34,827 bases of DNA from Chromatiaceae bacterium (lineage in GTDB: Bacteria > Pseudomonadota > Gammaproteobacteria > Chromatiales > Chromatiaceae), in assembly GCA_013426805.1 (NCBI GenBank), contig JACDZG010000078.1:1-34827 (forward strand), written 5' to 3'. The notes under the pieces were generated by a model, which saw nothing but the letters and a program-made list of their open reading frames with translations, was not told where the DNA came from and searched no databases. Below, one piece after another: positions 1 through 8,203 of this stretch (positions are counted from its first letter, which is position 1; each line of letters begins with the position of its first letter). Both the position numbers and the translations under genes were made by a program.

Positions 1-73
1 CTTCTCCCACTCAAGTTAGGCCCAGGTAAACAACAACGATCTCATCGTCGGGTCGGTTTCCAAGAGGAGATCT

Positions 74-92
74 GGGGACAGTATACCTAACC
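74..92 (+). repeat. Dispersed GGGGACAG repeat, copy 1
   Basis: The motif begins GGGGACAGTATACCTAA. It matches the copy at 12479 at 15 of its first 18 positions, and a third, more diverged copy starts at 13127. I recall motifs of this type beside REP-associated tyrosine transposases in proteobacteria, but no transposase gene is visible here. The rest of positions 1-174 shows no supportable gene. Confidence 0.5.
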
Positions 93-174
93 CCTTGGCC
101 CGGGTCCGTGGTCCGCTTACTCGGGCATCGCTGTCTCTCACCAAGCCGACCATTCGACACCGACAGAGTGCGCG

Positions 175-693
175 TCATCCCCCGTCGTCGCCCGCGTTGC
201 CGACAACGCTGCGCAAGTCTTTGGTCAGGATGAACAGATGCAGCGGGTCGGTGGGCGAGGCGATGAAACCGAAGTGTTCATAGAAGGCGCGGGCCGCGTC
301 ATCCTTCGCATGAGCGGCGAGTGCGCGGATGCCGACGATGCCGGCCGCCCGGACCGTCCGGCGCATGGCATCCTTGAGCAGGCCGGCCCCGACCCCTTGG
401 CCCTGCCATGCCGTACCGACCGCGAGTCGCGCCAACAGCAGCAGCGGAACCGGATGACGGGCCAGCCCGCGAGTCAGCCGGTCCGCGGCATCGTCATCGG
501 TGACCTCGCTGACGACCAGCGTATAGAAACCCACCACCGCGGCGTCGGCCAGTCCCAGGTAGGTTTGGGAGGCATTGGCCTGTTGGCTGGTGAGCGCGTA
601 GCGGCTCAGAAAGCGGTTGAGGGCAAGCTGTCCGCAGTCGAACTCGTCCACCGCATGATGACGCGCCAGCTTCTCGATGGCGAACAAGGTCAC
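175..693 (-). CDS. GNAT-family N-acetyltransferase toxin (TacT-like)
   Basis: This 172-residue protein looks like a GNAT toxin that acetylates the amino group of charged tRNAs and so stops translation. Near the N-terminus is the FDCG..LNRFL segment typical of the TacT/AtaT group. The acetyl-CoA loop reads WQGQGVGAGLL, and AFYEHFGF near the end supplies the conserved Tyr of the fold. I chose a GTG start at 693 because it overlaps the antitoxin stop as GTGA, which is the usual coupling in this module. A longer reading frame from an upstream ATG would run back through the antitoxin gene and is unlikely. The partner is the DUF1778 protein just upstream. The family call is strong; the tRNA target is inferred from characterised relatives. 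Confidence 0.9.
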   Translation of the reverse strand: MTLFAIEKLARHHAVDEFDCGQLALNRFLSRYALTSQQANASQTYLGLADAAVVGFYTLVVSEVTDDDAADRLTRGLARHPVPLLLLARLAVGTAWQGQGVGAGLLKDAMRRTVRAAGIVGIRALAAHAKDDAARAFYEHFGFIASPTDPLHLFILTKDLRSVVGNAGDDGG

Positions 694-983
694 GGCTGAA
701 CGTCGGGGGCCTCGAAAATGCTGGGGGTGGCGAACAGCCGTTCCACACGCGGCAGGGGGCGCGGCGGCGCATCCAGCGCCGTCATGAAGGCTTCCCAATG
801 CTCGGCATCCAGGCCGAAGAGCCGACGGTCGGGCAAGGTTTCTTCGGCGCGCGAGAGGGCGCTCTCCAAGACGAAGTCGCTCACCGACCGCCGCGCGGCT
901 CTAGCGGCGGCATAGAGTGTCCGCTTGGCCGCCGGGGTCAAGCGCAAGTCGAGTTTCTCCGAACGAGGTGGTGATATGACCAT
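690..983 (-). CDS. DUF1778 ribbon-helix-helix antitoxin (TacA-like)
   Basis: This 97-residue protein has a ribbon-helix-helix N-terminal half (KLDLRLTPAAKRTLYAAARA, then SVSDFVLESAL) and a C-terminal tail containing FMTALDAPPRPLPRVERL. That tail pattern, W..F...LD.P....P.L, is typical of DUF1778 antitoxins, where it wraps the GNAT toxin. It is the first gene of a two-gene leftward operon and overlaps the toxin by four bases. As in characterised TacA systems it probably represses its own promoter, expected between 984 and about 1030. The gene looks intact. Confidence 0.9.
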   Translation of the reverse strand: MVISPPRSEKLDLRLTPAAKRTLYAAARAARRSVSDFVLESALSRAEETLPDRRLFGLDAEHWEAFMTALDAPPRPLPRVERLFATPSIFEAPDVQP

Positions 984-1048
984 GGCGATTCTCCGTTATC
1001 TGGGGTCAGTGTAGCACGGTTGCCAGACATTGTCATGACGTCGTAGGT

Positions 1049-1675
1049 TCACCGCTGCCCCAGCGCCACGCGTTCGATCGCTTCCAGCGGACCGTCGAGT
1101 TCACGCGCCGCATAGCCGGCCAGCACGATCTCGCGCACGGCGAGACGCAGCGGCGGTAAGGCCGCTAACGGCGCCAACCGGCGGCGCACCGCACGCTTGG
1201 CGAAGCGGTCGCGATACAGACCGATGGTCAGATGCGGTGTGTAGCGACCGGGACAGACCTCGGGGTGTCCCGCGGCCAGTGCCGCGCGGATCGCGGCCAG
1301 TCCGCGAGCGGGGTCGCGCACTTTGAGGAAGGCCGCCGAATCGAAGCTGTCGATACCGCCGATCTCGAGTGTGAAGGTCGGCAGGCGGGCGGCGGCGAGC
1401 GCCGCGCGTTGGCGCGCCAGCAGGGCGCCGTCGAAGTCGTCGTCGAGGATCGCCGGTTCGCTGATGAAGCCGCAAACCTGCAGCGTGATGTGCGGGCTGC
1501 GCTGGTGTGGGGTGAAGAGTCCGGCGAGTTCCCCGCGCACCCGGCCGACGCGCTCACGCAGCGGCGCCGTGTCGGCGTCCACCATCCAGATGGCATAGCG
1601 CGCGCGGCCACGCCGCCATTCCGGGTAGTCGCGGTCTTCCAGTCTAAGCGTGTATGGGGCGTTGCTGAAGTGCAT
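1049..1675 (-). CDS. 2H phosphoesterase / 2'-5' RNA ligase family protein
   Basis: The 208-residue product contains the two His-x-Thr/Ser-type motifs of the 2H phosphoesterase superfamily: SPHITLQVCGF in the N-terminal half and TPHLTIGLY in the C-terminal half. These pair to form the catalytic site in ThpR-like RNA 2',3'-cyclic phosphodiesterases and related enzymes. I chose the ATG at 1675 because an AGGA lies about nine bases upstream; another ATG at 1684 would add three residues. The physiological substrate cannot be read from the sequence. No operon partner is apparent: the neighbours are the TacAT pair and the divergent DUF29 gene. Family call is firm, function uncertain. Confidence 0.85.
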   Translation of the reverse strand: MHFSNAPYTLRLEDRDYPEWRRGRARYAIWMVDADTAPLRERVGRVRGELAGLFTPHQRSPHITLQVCGFISEPAILDDDFDGALLARQRAALAAARLPTFTLEIGGIDSFDSAAFLKVRDPARGLAAIRAALAAGHPEVCPGRYTPHLTIGLYRDRFAKRAVRRRLAPLAALPPLRLAVREIVLAGYAARELDGPLEAIERVALGQR

Positions 1676-1923
1676 ACGGATCATCCTGGAGAAAACAGTG
1701 ATCAAGCGCCTGGGCGGCAACCCGATCGCCCAGGTCCACCCCGAACAGTGCCGGGGCGCGGCCTTGTATCTTGAGCCGGGTCATGGTACGACTCGATCAG
1801 GACGACAGGAATCCCAACATCAACTATCGGCGGTTGGCCATGTTGGGGTTCGTCCCTCACCTAAGCTTCCGCCGATCACTCGAACCAACAAACATAAAAC
1901 GAATCATGTAATGGGACATTTGA

Positions 1924-2355
1924 ATGCCAACCTACCAGCAAGACATCGTTGCCTGGTCCACCGACCAAGCCGGGCTCATCCGGGCCGGACGCTTTGCGGA
2001 ACTGGATTTGGAGCATATCGCCGACGAGATCGAAGACGTGGGTAAAAGCGAGCAGCGCGAATTAGCGAGCCGGATGGCGGTCTTGATCGGTCATCTGCTG
2101 AAATGGAAATACCAGCCGGAACGCCGCGGTGCCAGTTGGGACAAGACCATCAAGGCCCAGCGCAAGGAACTCGCCTACGCCATGGACGAATCGCCTAGCC
2201 TGCGGGGCAAGCTGACAGATGTGCGTTGGATCGATCTCGTATGGACCAAAGGGGTTGCGCTCGCGGTCACGGAAACCGGCCTCGACTGCTTTCCGGATGA
2301 GTGTATCTGGTCGGTCGCCGGTGAGATCCTGAATCCGCTCTGGCTGCCCGATTGA
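1924..2355 (+). CDS. DUF29 family protein
   Basis: The 143-residue protein fits the DUF29 family, which is abundant in cyanobacteria and some purple sulfur bacteria. It starts with the characteristic YQQDIVAWSTDQAGLIRAG segment. ELDLEHIADEIEDVGKSE follows, then an HLLKWKYQPERRGASW motif, and it ends in an FPDECIWS segment. The length is normal for the family. No biochemical function has been settled for DUF29, so none is assigned. It stands alone, followed by a hairpin that could act as a terminator. Confidence 0.88.
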   Translation: MPTYQQDIVAWSTDQAGLIRAGRFAELDLEHIADEIEDVGKSEQRELASRMAVLIGHLLKWKYQPERRGASWDKTIKAQRKELAYAMDESPSLRGKLTDVRWIDLVWTKGVALAVTETGLDCFPDECIWSVAGEILNPLWLPD

Positions 2356-2365
2356 AAGCATTTGC

Positions 2366-2390
2366 GTTGGGGTTCCTTCGTCACCCCAAC
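2366..2390 (+). terminator. Candidate hairpin after the DUF29 gene
   Basis: Eight-base arms GTTGGGGT (2366-2373) and ACCCCAAC (2383-2390) flank a nine-base loop, starting 11 bases after the DUF29 stop. No long T tract follows, so intrinsic termination is only possible, not shown. Confidence 0.45.
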
Positions 2391-2694
2391 TTACACGGCT
2401 TCGGGTCTCGGCAGCGCCTCTCACGCATTGGCGTGGAAGCGCTTAACAAGTGAGCGCAAGTTTTATCTGGATCTGAACGGGAGCTGGCGCCAAAACGCGG
2501 GGGATGCGGTTAGCACGCCGTTCGGTGCGAACGGGGATGCTCCGCTGTCCGGGCGCTGGTAGCCGGTGCAACGCGTGGGCGGGTGCCAATGGCCACCAGA
2601 GCAGGCCCCCCAACGATTGGAGTGACGGTTCGGGGGGGGCTAGCCGGAGCAGGGCAACGTGTAGCCGTCGGTCAAGAGCGGGCTCTGAGGTGAA
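2391..2694. other. Intergenic stretch without a supportable gene
   Basis: The interval separates the DUF29 gene from the convergent NosL gene. Short open frames exist in several phases, but none shows a recognisable domain or a good ribosome site. GC is high and there is a G-rich run near 2634. I see no transposase, tRNA or clear promoter. Confidence 0.5.
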
Positions 2695-3204
2695 TCAAAA
2701 GCGTCCGGCATCCAAGTCGCGCAGCAGTTCCTGGGTTACGTCGCCGAAGAGCAGGATACGCTTGGCCGCGTGATCATGCAGGAAGGCGTCTGCATCCTCC
2801 CGTGTCGCGAACGGCACCAGTTCATGCCCCATGGGACCAAGCACGTCCGAGCCGATCACGTACCAGGCCTGGCGGGCGTCGATGCGGGTGACGCTGTAGT
2901 AGTCGGTGACGGCGATGCGCGCGATCTGCCCGGCCTGGTGGCCCGGCGCCCATTTGGGGAGATCCAGCAGGTATTTGAACAGGTCCTTGGCGCCGTCGAA
3001 GTGGTGGGCGTGGCCGTCCTGATAGCGCACGGTGGCGATCCAGTCCGGATATTTGGCGACGAACATGCCGCATACGGGGCAGGTGTCCGTCGGCGCCGGA
3101 TTCGGGGTGTCGACCGGCGCGGCGCCGCCGCCGGGGCTGAGTGCGGTCAGCAACAGCAGGACCGCAAGGATGACGGGTCGCTTGGATGTGTTCATTTGAT
3201 CCAT
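2695..3204 (-). CDS. NosL family exported protein
   Basis: This 169-residue protein has an N-terminal signal sequence (VILAVLLLLTALSPGGGA) followed by a NosL domain. Its CPVCGMF motif near residues 42-48 is the expected copper-binding Cys/Met cluster, and FDGAKDLFKYLLD fits the family core. Characterised NosL proteins are periplasmic Cu(I) chaperones for nitrous oxide reductase. No nosZ is present here, so the client is unknown. The start is ambiguous: ATG at 3204 or 3195, neither with a strong ribosome site. It is the last gene of the leftward cluster, separated from the Tat-exported NosL-like gene by a palindromic repeat of about 90 bases, so it may be expressed separately. Confidence 0.85.
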   Translation of the reverse strand: MDQMNTSKRPVILAVLLLLTALSPGGGAAPVDTPNPAPTDTCPVCGMFVAKYPDWIATVRYQDGHAHHFDGAKDLFKYLLDLPKWAPGHQAGQIARIAVTDYYSVTRIDARQAWYVIGSDVLGPMGHELVPFATREDADAFLHDHAAKRILLFGDVTQELLRDLDAGRF

Positions 3205-3239
3205 CGAAGAAAAACAAGGCTCAGTTCGGCCGGGATCTT

Positions 3240-3330
3240 GTGGGAGCGGCCTCCGGCCGCGACGAAACCTCGCAAACCGCAGCGTCGCGGCTTACCGCGG
3301 CCTCGCATCGCGGCCGGAGGCCGCTCCCAC
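3240..3330. repeat. REP-like inverted repeat with 23-base perfect arms
   Basis: The left arm (3240-3262, starting GTGGGAGCGGCCTCCGGC) and right arm (3308-3330, ending GCCGGAGGCCGCTCCCAC) are perfect reverse complements across 45 bases. This is a chromosomal REP/BIME-type element lying between two NosL-type genes. Its strong stem could stop transcription or protect the upstream mRNA. Confidence 0.85.
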
Positions 3331-3406
3331 GAGGGACTCTCATCTTCCGCGGTCGCTGATGTTCCTTCCATGGCCGTTCGCCTTGGACTCCAGGGCGCGG
3401 ATCGGG

Positions 3407-4093
3407 TCAGGTTCCCTTCTTTTCCATCATCTTGTGGAGTTTCTCGGCCCGGTTCTTACGGATCATCAGCGTATCTTTCGCCATGCTGAGATAGGCCTGG
3501 GTCAGGGCCGCGTCGAAGCCGCCCAAGTCGCCGCCCTGTTCGGACTTGGCCGCTTGCGCCGCGGCCTGGTCCGCGAAGGCGATCTTGCTCACGGCGGTCA
3601 TGGTGCCCTTGAGCTTGCTGCCGATCAGGTAGGTAGCGGCGTCCACTGGGACCAAGGGCTTGATGGGTGCCGTGGAGCCGTAGTCGGCGGCATACATGGC
3701 CTTGGGACCCCGGTCCATATTCAACGCCAGGCTGATGGCGAGACAGTGGATGGAGCAGAGGCCGTCCACCAGATTGTCGTCGTACTGGACCAGATGGCGG
3801 CTGTGCTGATACTCGGTACGGTCCATGCCGCAGTAGGGACACTTGGGGTACTTTTTCAGCTCATCGGTCAATGGGTCCGGGTCCGGGGGTGTGCGGGGGA
3901 TGAACTGGAGCGGGGTGCCGTCGCCGGGACAGGCCGCATCGCCGGCCGGAACCCAGCCCTTGCCGGGCACCATGGCCCCGACCGGTCTGTCGCTTGCCGC
4001 CAGGACGGACCCGGCCAGGCCGGCGATGCCCAGGGCACCGGCCAGTTTGAGCAGGTCGCGGCGGCTCTGGTCGTGATCATGATGGTCGCACAT
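3407..4093 (-). CDS. Tat-exported NosL-like copper-binding protein
   Basis: The 228-residue protein begins with a His-rich MCDHHDHDQ segment, followed by a twin-arginine signal (SRRDLLKLAGALGIAGLAG). A NosL-like core follows: YPKCPYCGMDRTEYQHSRH and a second Cys pair in GLCSIHC. The C-terminus is rich in Ala, Gln and Lys and may be helical. Tat export suggests it folds, perhaps with metal bound, before crossing the membrane. The ATG at 4093 has a good AGGAG upstream; longer in-frame extensions run into the preceding gene. It lies 38 bases after the SafE-like gene. A role as metallochaperone or metal-binding assembly factor is inferred. The two NosL-type proteins are different in sequence and export route. 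Confidence 0.8.
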   Translation of the reverse strand: MCDHHDHDQSRRDLLKLAGALGIAGLAGSVLAASDRPVGAMVPGKGWVPAGDAACPGDGTPLQFIPRTPPDPDPLTDELKKYPKCPYCGMDRTEYQHSRHLVQYDDNLVDGLCSIHCLAISLALNMDRGPKAMYAADYGSTAPIKPLVPVDAATYLIGSKLKGTMTAVSKIAFADQAAAQAAKSEQGGDLGGFDAALTQAYLSMAKDTLMIRKNRAEKLHKMMEKKGT

Positions 4094-4131
4094 GGTTTGA
4101 GACTCCTGCGGTTGCGCTTGAAAAGCGGTCT

Positions 4132-4809
4132 TCAGTTGCTGAGACCGCGGATGATGTCGAAAAAAATCCAGCCCTGGTACAGGGTCCAGAGGCCAAGGAC
4201 GACGACGGTGATGCCGGCCAGGGTGGCGAACCAGCCCTGGGCGTGCCGGCCGACGGCGGTGCCGAGCAGGCTGACTAGGGCCATGGTCGGCAGGGTGCCC
4301 AGACCGAACACCAGCATCAGCAGGCCGGCACGCACCGGATCCGCGGTGGCGGCTGCCGCGATGGCGATGGAGACGGTCAGGCCGCAGGGAACCAGGCCGT
4401 TGCCGGCCCCGGCCAGTGCCGCGAGCCAGTGTCCGGGGCGCGGCGGTACGGCGCCGCAGGCCACCTCCCGGCGTGGCGCCGGCCCGGCGCGCCGGCTGTT
4501 CCAGCCCGCAAGCGGCCGCAGTCGGCTCAGGCCGAGCAGGACGATGACCAGGCCCGCGAGCATCATGAGCAGCCCCTGTCCCTTGCCGAGTAATCCCTGC
4601 TGGACCAGGACCCGGCCCGCCAGTGCGCCGGCCATGCCCAGCACGCCGTAGACCAGGAGACGCGCGCCGTGATAGCTCAGCACGGCGCCGAGCCCGCTGC
4701 CCCGGCACACAAAGTAGCCCCCGGCGAGACCGCTGCACATTCCCAGGCAATGGAAGGCGCCCAGCACCCCGGTGAGGAAGGCCAGCGGCAGGGTCAGTTC
4801 CGGATTCAC
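4132..4809 (-). CDS. Sulfite exporter TauE/SafE-like (UreH/DsbD-type) membrane protein
   Basis: This 225-residue polytopic membrane protein has about six hydrophobic segments. In the first is the hallmark FHCLGMCSGLAGGYF, and in the second half NGLVPCGLTVSIAIA. The paired Cys-bearing Gly/Pro helices are typical of the DsbD-transmembrane/UreH-2 group often found beside cytochrome c oxidase or copper genes. Members are annotated as sulfite exporters, but related proteins move electrons or metal across the membrane. The start is a GTG at 4809 that overlaps the TlpA stop as GTGA. Context with thioredoxin-like and NosL proteins favours reductant or copper transfer over sulfite export; this is inference. 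Confidence 0.82.
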   Translation of the reverse strand: MNPELTLPLAFLTGVLGAFHCLGMCSGLAGGYFVCRGSGLGAVLSYHGARLLVYGVLGMAGALAGRVLVQQGLLGKGQGLLMMLAGLVIVLLGLSRLRPLAGWNSRRAGPAPRREVACGAVPPRPGHWLAALAGAGNGLVPCGLTVSIAIAAAATADPVRAGLLMLVFGLGTLPTMALVSLLGTAVGRHAQGWFATLAGITVVVLGLWTLYQGWIFFDIIRGLSN

Positions 4810-5354
4810 AACAGGCCCTTGATCACCCGCTCGAAGACCTCCGGGGTCGACTCGCCCAGGATGCGCGCGGCCAGCCGGCCCTGGCGGTCCAGGAAAAAGG
4901 TGGTCGGCAGGCCGCTGACACCATAGGCGCGGGCCACGGCGCCGTCGGTGTCGAGCAGCACCTCATAGCTGATCCCCAGTGGCGCGATGAAGGCCGCGGC
5001 GGTCTCGCGGTCCTGTCGCACGTTGATGGCCAGCAGGCGCAAGCCCTGGTCCCGATACGCCTGGTAGACGGGTTCGAGGGTTCGCATCTCGCCCTCGCAG
5101 AAGGGACACCAGTCGGCCCAGAAACGCACCGCGACGACCTGTCCGGCCAGATCCGCGGGGAAGGCGACGGGTGCGCCCGTCAGTGCATCGAGCGTGAAGG
5201 CGGGGGACGGCTCACCCTTGACGAGCGTGGGCGGCGCGTCGCCGCAGCCGTCGAGCAGCGCACCCGCCGCGAGCAGCAGGAGCAAGCAGGCGCGGGCGCC
5301 AAACCCGACCCGCCGGCTATGCGCCATGTGCCATCCGCCGCCGGGATCGCTCAC
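4806..5354 (-). CDS. TlpA-like thiol-disulfide oxidoreductase lipoprotein
   Basis: The product carries a hydrophobic leader ending in ALLDGC, a plausible but imperfect lipobox with Asp before Gly. The mature part is a TlpA/ResA-like thioredoxin fold with WADWCPFCEGEM (active CxxC about residues 83-86 from this start) and a GLPTTFFLD cis-Pro loop. Such proteins reduce disulfides in the periplasm, for example in cytochrome c or copper-site assembly. I chose GTG at 5354 because it overlaps the upstream stop as GTGA, matching the coupling of the next gene, and a G-rich ribosome site lies just upstream. An ATG at 5327 is the alternative and would shorten the leader by nine residues. Confidence 0.85.
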   Translation of the reverse strand: MSDPGGGWHMAHSRRVGFGARACLLLLLAAGALLDGCGDAPPTLVKGEPSPAFTLDALTGAPVAFPADLAGQVVAVRFWADWCPFCEGEMRTLEPVYQAYRDQGLRLLAINVRQDRETAAAFIAPLGISYEVLLDTDGAVARAYGVSGLPTTFFLDRQGRLAARILGESTPEVFERVIKGLL

Positions 5355-6367
5355 CACCAAACCCCCGTCATTGTGAGATTCGAGGTCAGGATGGCGTAGG
5401 TTGCCACCCCGTAGAAAAGCGCGAACAGAGCCAATGCCAAAGCGGTGAAGCGCCGTCCATCCGCCTGCACCGCCGCCGTCAGGCTGGGGATGTGGCCCCA
5501 TCCGGAGATGAGCCCGACCCCCAGCGACAGGGCGGTGGCCGTGAACAAGGGCAGATAGAGCCAATAGCCGATGAATCCGTGTCCGCCCTTGAGAATACAA
5601 AAGGGACAATGGTGATGGGGGTGCTCATAGACATAGAGTGCGACGCAGGAGACGATGGCCGCGAGCGCCGCCGCGAACGCCAGGGCCGCGGACAGGGCGA
5701 AGCCGACGCCGCTCGCGCCGCGGCGGGTGCGCCACCCGTGCATCGCACCCAGTCCGAGCACGCTGAGCCCGAGCCCATACATGGCCGCCAGGGACCAACC
5801 GGGATCCAGGGCCGCGACGGTGGCGGCGACCCCGTCGCCGTCGGCGGTGAACAGTGACCCACAGCAGGAGGTGATGACGTCCGGATCGAGCCCCAGGAAA
5901 TAGCCGAGCTGAACCGCGGCCTCCACTGCCACGAGCGGCAGGAGCCCGAGCAGCAGCCGGTATTTCACCCGCACCAGGGGATAGTCCGGGGCCTGATTGT
6001 CCAGCCGGTTGAGCATCAGCCAGGCGGCGCCGGCAAAGAAGATCAGGATCTTGAGAAACAGCGTCGGCCAGCCCAGCGGATGAGCGTTGAGCACGCCGGT
6101 GGCGCACATGGCACCGACGAACTGGGTCGCCATCTGCTCGGCGTTGTAGACGAAGAGCAGCAGCGAGACGACCGCCGCGGCGAAGCTCCAAGTCACCAGG
6201 GTTGCGATGAGGTAGGTGCGCCGTTCCAGTTCGAGCTGGCGTTCGCTGCCGCTGGTGAGGTCCCAATGCCGGACCACCTGGAGCGCGAAACCGGCGGCCA
6301 GCATGAGCATCAGGGTCACCGTGAAGGAGACCCCATTGAGGGCCAGCACCGCGGGACTGAGCAGCAT
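5351..6367 (-). CDS. Polytopic membrane protein with HPHHHCPFC motif
   Basis: The 338-residue protein has roughly eight transmembrane segments and matches no family I can name with confidence. Its striking feature is an HPHHHCPFC run at about residues 249-257, at the end of a transmembrane helix, with another Cys pair (TSCCGS) at 168-169. His/Cys clusters like this could bind copper or heme or take part in thiol exchange at the periplasmic face. It starts one base inside the ATPase stop (TGATG) and is followed by the thioredoxin lipoprotein through a GTGA overlap, so all three are probably translated together. It may be the membrane partner or client of the ABC transporter. Confidence 0.75.
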   Translation of the reverse strand: MLLSPAVLALNGVSFTVTLMLMLAAGFALQVVRHWDLTSGSERQLELERRTYLIATLVTWSFAAAVVSLLLFVYNAEQMATQFVGAMCATGVLNAHPLGWPTLFLKILIFFAGAAWLMLNRLDNQAPDYPLVRVKYRLLLGLLPLVAVEAAVQLGYFLGLDPDVITSCCGSLFTADGDGVAATVAALDPGWSLAAMYGLGLSVLGLGAMHGWRTRRGASGVGFALSAALAFAAALAAIVSCVALYVYEHPHHHCPFCILKGGHGFIGYWLYLPLFTATALSLGVGLISGWGHIPSLTAAVQADGRRFTALALALFALFYGVATYAILTSNLTMTGVWW

Positions 6368-7044
6368 CAGGCGTCCTCCGCGAGCAGGCCGTCGCGCAGT
6401 TCCACCACCCGTGAGACCCGGGCGGACTCGAACACCAGCGGGTCGTGGGAGGCCACCAGCACCGTCTTGCCCAAGTCCTGAAGCTCACCGAGCAGGCCGA
6501 TCAGCTCGCGTGACCGGGCGCTGTCGAGGTTGGCCGTGGGTTCGTCGGCGATCAGGATACGCGGTGCGTTGATCAGCGCCCGGCAGATGGCCGCGCGTTG
6601 CGCCTCGCCGCCGGACAGCCACTCCACCTTGTCGTCCGCCTTGGCGTCCATGCCGAACTGGGTGAGGAGTGCGCGGGCCTGGCGCCGCAGGTCACCGTAG
6701 TCCGGCGCCAGCGGATAGGCCGGCAGCATCACGTTCTCCAGCACGGTCAGGCCGCGGATGAGGTTGAAGCGCTGGAACACGAAGCCGAAGGTGCGGCGCC
6801 GCACCTGCGTCATGAAGCGTTCCGGCAGGTTCGACAGCAGCTTGCCGTCAAGTGAGATGCGTCCGGACGTGGGCCGGGACAGTGCGCCGATCATCGACAG
6901 CAGGGTGGTCTTCCCCGACCCGCTCGGGCCTTTGAACACCGTCACCTGCCGCGGCTCCAGATCCAAGGTGACGCCGCGCACCGCCCAGAGTTCGCTACCG
7001 CGCCCCTGGTTGAAGACCTTCTTGACGTCGCGCAGTTCGATCAC
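6367..7044 (-). CDS. ABC transporter ATP-binding protein (LolD/MacB type)
   Basis: This 225-residue nucleotide-binding subunit is complete. It has Walker A GPSGSGKTT at residues 39-47, the Q-loop Gln at 91, signature LSGGE at 143-147, Walker B ILIADEP at 163-169 and the switch His at 200. Length and motif spacing fit the LolD/MacB/FtsE-like branch, which pairs with FtsX-type permeases and drives work on the outer face of the membrane rather than simple transport. The permease gene ends ten bases upstream. It differs from the NosF-type ATPase of canonical nos clusters by its partner, so substrate cannot be assigned. Confidence 0.92.
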   Translation of the reverse strand: MIELRDVKKVFNQGRGSELWAVRGVTLDLEPRQVTVFKGPSGSGKTTLLSMIGALSRPTSGRISLDGKLLSNLPERFMTQVRRRTFGFVFQRFNLIRGLTVLENVMLPAYPLAPDYGDLRRQARALLTQFGMDAKADDKVEWLSGGEAQRAAICRALINAPRILIADEPTANLDSARSRELIGLLGELQDLGKTVLVASHDPLVFESARVSRVVELRDGLLAEDA

Positions 7045-7054
7045 GCCGGCATCC

Positions 7055-8203
7055 TTAACGCATCACCGCATCCGGGTCGGTCACCGCCGCCCGCCAGATG
7101 GGTACGATGGTTGCCACCGTATAGGGAAAGACAGTGAAAAAAAAGAGGGTGGCGACCTGGATTGCGTCGACGAACGGGATCGGGCGGAAGTCCGGGTAGA
7201 GCACCGCCCAGCCCTTGAGGACGGGCTCGAACAGGGCGGCCGAGAGGTAGAACACATGCGCATAGGCCAGCAGATAGCCGAGGAAGAACGCGGTCAGCGA
7301 CAGGATCGCCCCCTCCCAGAACTTCATCCGCAGCACGTCGCCGGTCTCCCAGCCGATGGATTTCAGGATACCGATCTCGCGGCGCTCCTCGCCGCTGAGC
7401 CCCGCGGCCCGATCCCAGGCGAAGATGACGAACGCCACTACCATGCCCCCCATGAGCACGAAGACCAGTCCCTGGCGCCACCCGAAGACCGCGTCATAGG
7501 TGCGCAGGATCTCCTCGCGCAGGATCGGACGGGTGTCGGGCAGGGCCAGGCTGAGCTTCTCGGCCACCTTGCGCACCTCCCGCGGATTGCGCACCTGCAA
7601 CACGATGTCGGTGAAGCGATCGGCGGGGAAGGCGAAGAAGCGGCGGAAATCGTCCGCGCCGAGCAGCATCAGGTCGGTACTGACGAGTTCGGTGCGATGC
7701 GGAAGGAGGGCGGCGACGCGGAACGCGAAGGGTTCCCCCCGCGCCGAGCGCAGGCTCAGATAGTCACCTGGTTCCAGACCGCGGGTGCGGGCGATGCCGG
7801 CGCCGATCACGATGTCTCCCGGCGCGGGTTCACCGTGCTCGGGGGACCCGGGGGGCGGAACCATCAGCGTGTAGTTGGCCCGGACCGCGGGATCGTAGAA
7901 ATAGCCCCAGAGTCGGCCGTAGGTCGCGCTCACACCCCGGATGCGTCCGATTCGGTCCAGGTAATCGGCGGGCATCAGGTCGTGGCGGCCGGCGATCTGG
8001 CGCTGGAGGATGATCTCCGGGGACTGCGCCAGCACCAGCGCCGCTTCCCGGCGCAGTGACTGGGTGAACAGCATCACCGAGGCGAGCAGGAAGACGACCA
8101 GGGTGTAAACCAGCAGCAGCGCCACGTGCTTCCCCGGCCGCCGGGCCAGGGCCGCGAGGCTGTAGTCGATCAGGTACCGCTGGCGGCGCAGGAGCTGCCT
8201 CAC
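7055..8203 (-). CDS. FtsX-like ABC transporter permease
   Basis: The 382-residue protein has the MacB/FtsX layout. There is one N-terminal transmembrane helix (about residues 27-47), a periplasmic domain of about 200 residues, and three C-terminal helices. The EERREIGILKSIGWETGDVLRMKFWEGAIL segment between helices is the conserved coupling region of the FtsX family. The start ATG at 8203 overlaps the upstream small gene stop as ATGA. Together with the next gene it forms a type VII ABC (mechanotransmission) unit. These usually act on lipoproteins, cell-wall enzymes or periplasmic clients, so a maturation role in this cluster is reasonable but unproved. Confidence 0.9.
   Translation of the reverse strand: MRQLLRRQRYLIDYSLAALARRPGKHVALLLVYTLVVFLLASVMLFTQSLRREAALVLAQSPEIILQRQIAGRHDLMPADYLDRIGRIRGVSATYGRLWGYFYDPAVRANYTLMVPPPGSPEHGEPAPGDIVIGAGIARTRGLEPGDYLSLRSARGEPFAFRVAALLPHRTELVSTDLMLLGADDFRRFFAFPADRFTDIVLQVRNPREVRKVAEKLSLALPDTRPILREEILRTYDAVFGWRQGLVFVLMGGMVVAFVIFAWDRAAGLSGEERREIGILKSIGWETGDVLRMKFWEGAILSLTAFFLGYLLAYAHVFYLSAALFEPVLKGWAVLYPDFRPIPFVDAIQVATLFFFTVFPYTVATIVPIWRAAVTDPDAVMR

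Noticed and set aside
2391-2694. Group II intron or structured RNA remnant
   Set aside because: I could not find domain V/VI-like structure or a reverse transcriptase frame, only GC-rich sequence.
3359-4651. Rightward 430-codon frame across the NosL/SafE genes
   Set aside because: Low-complexity, no domain, and opposite to two well supported genes.
6758-8059. Rightward 433-codon frame opposite the ABC genes
   Set aside because: Shadow frame of the ATPase and permease, which have full motif sets.
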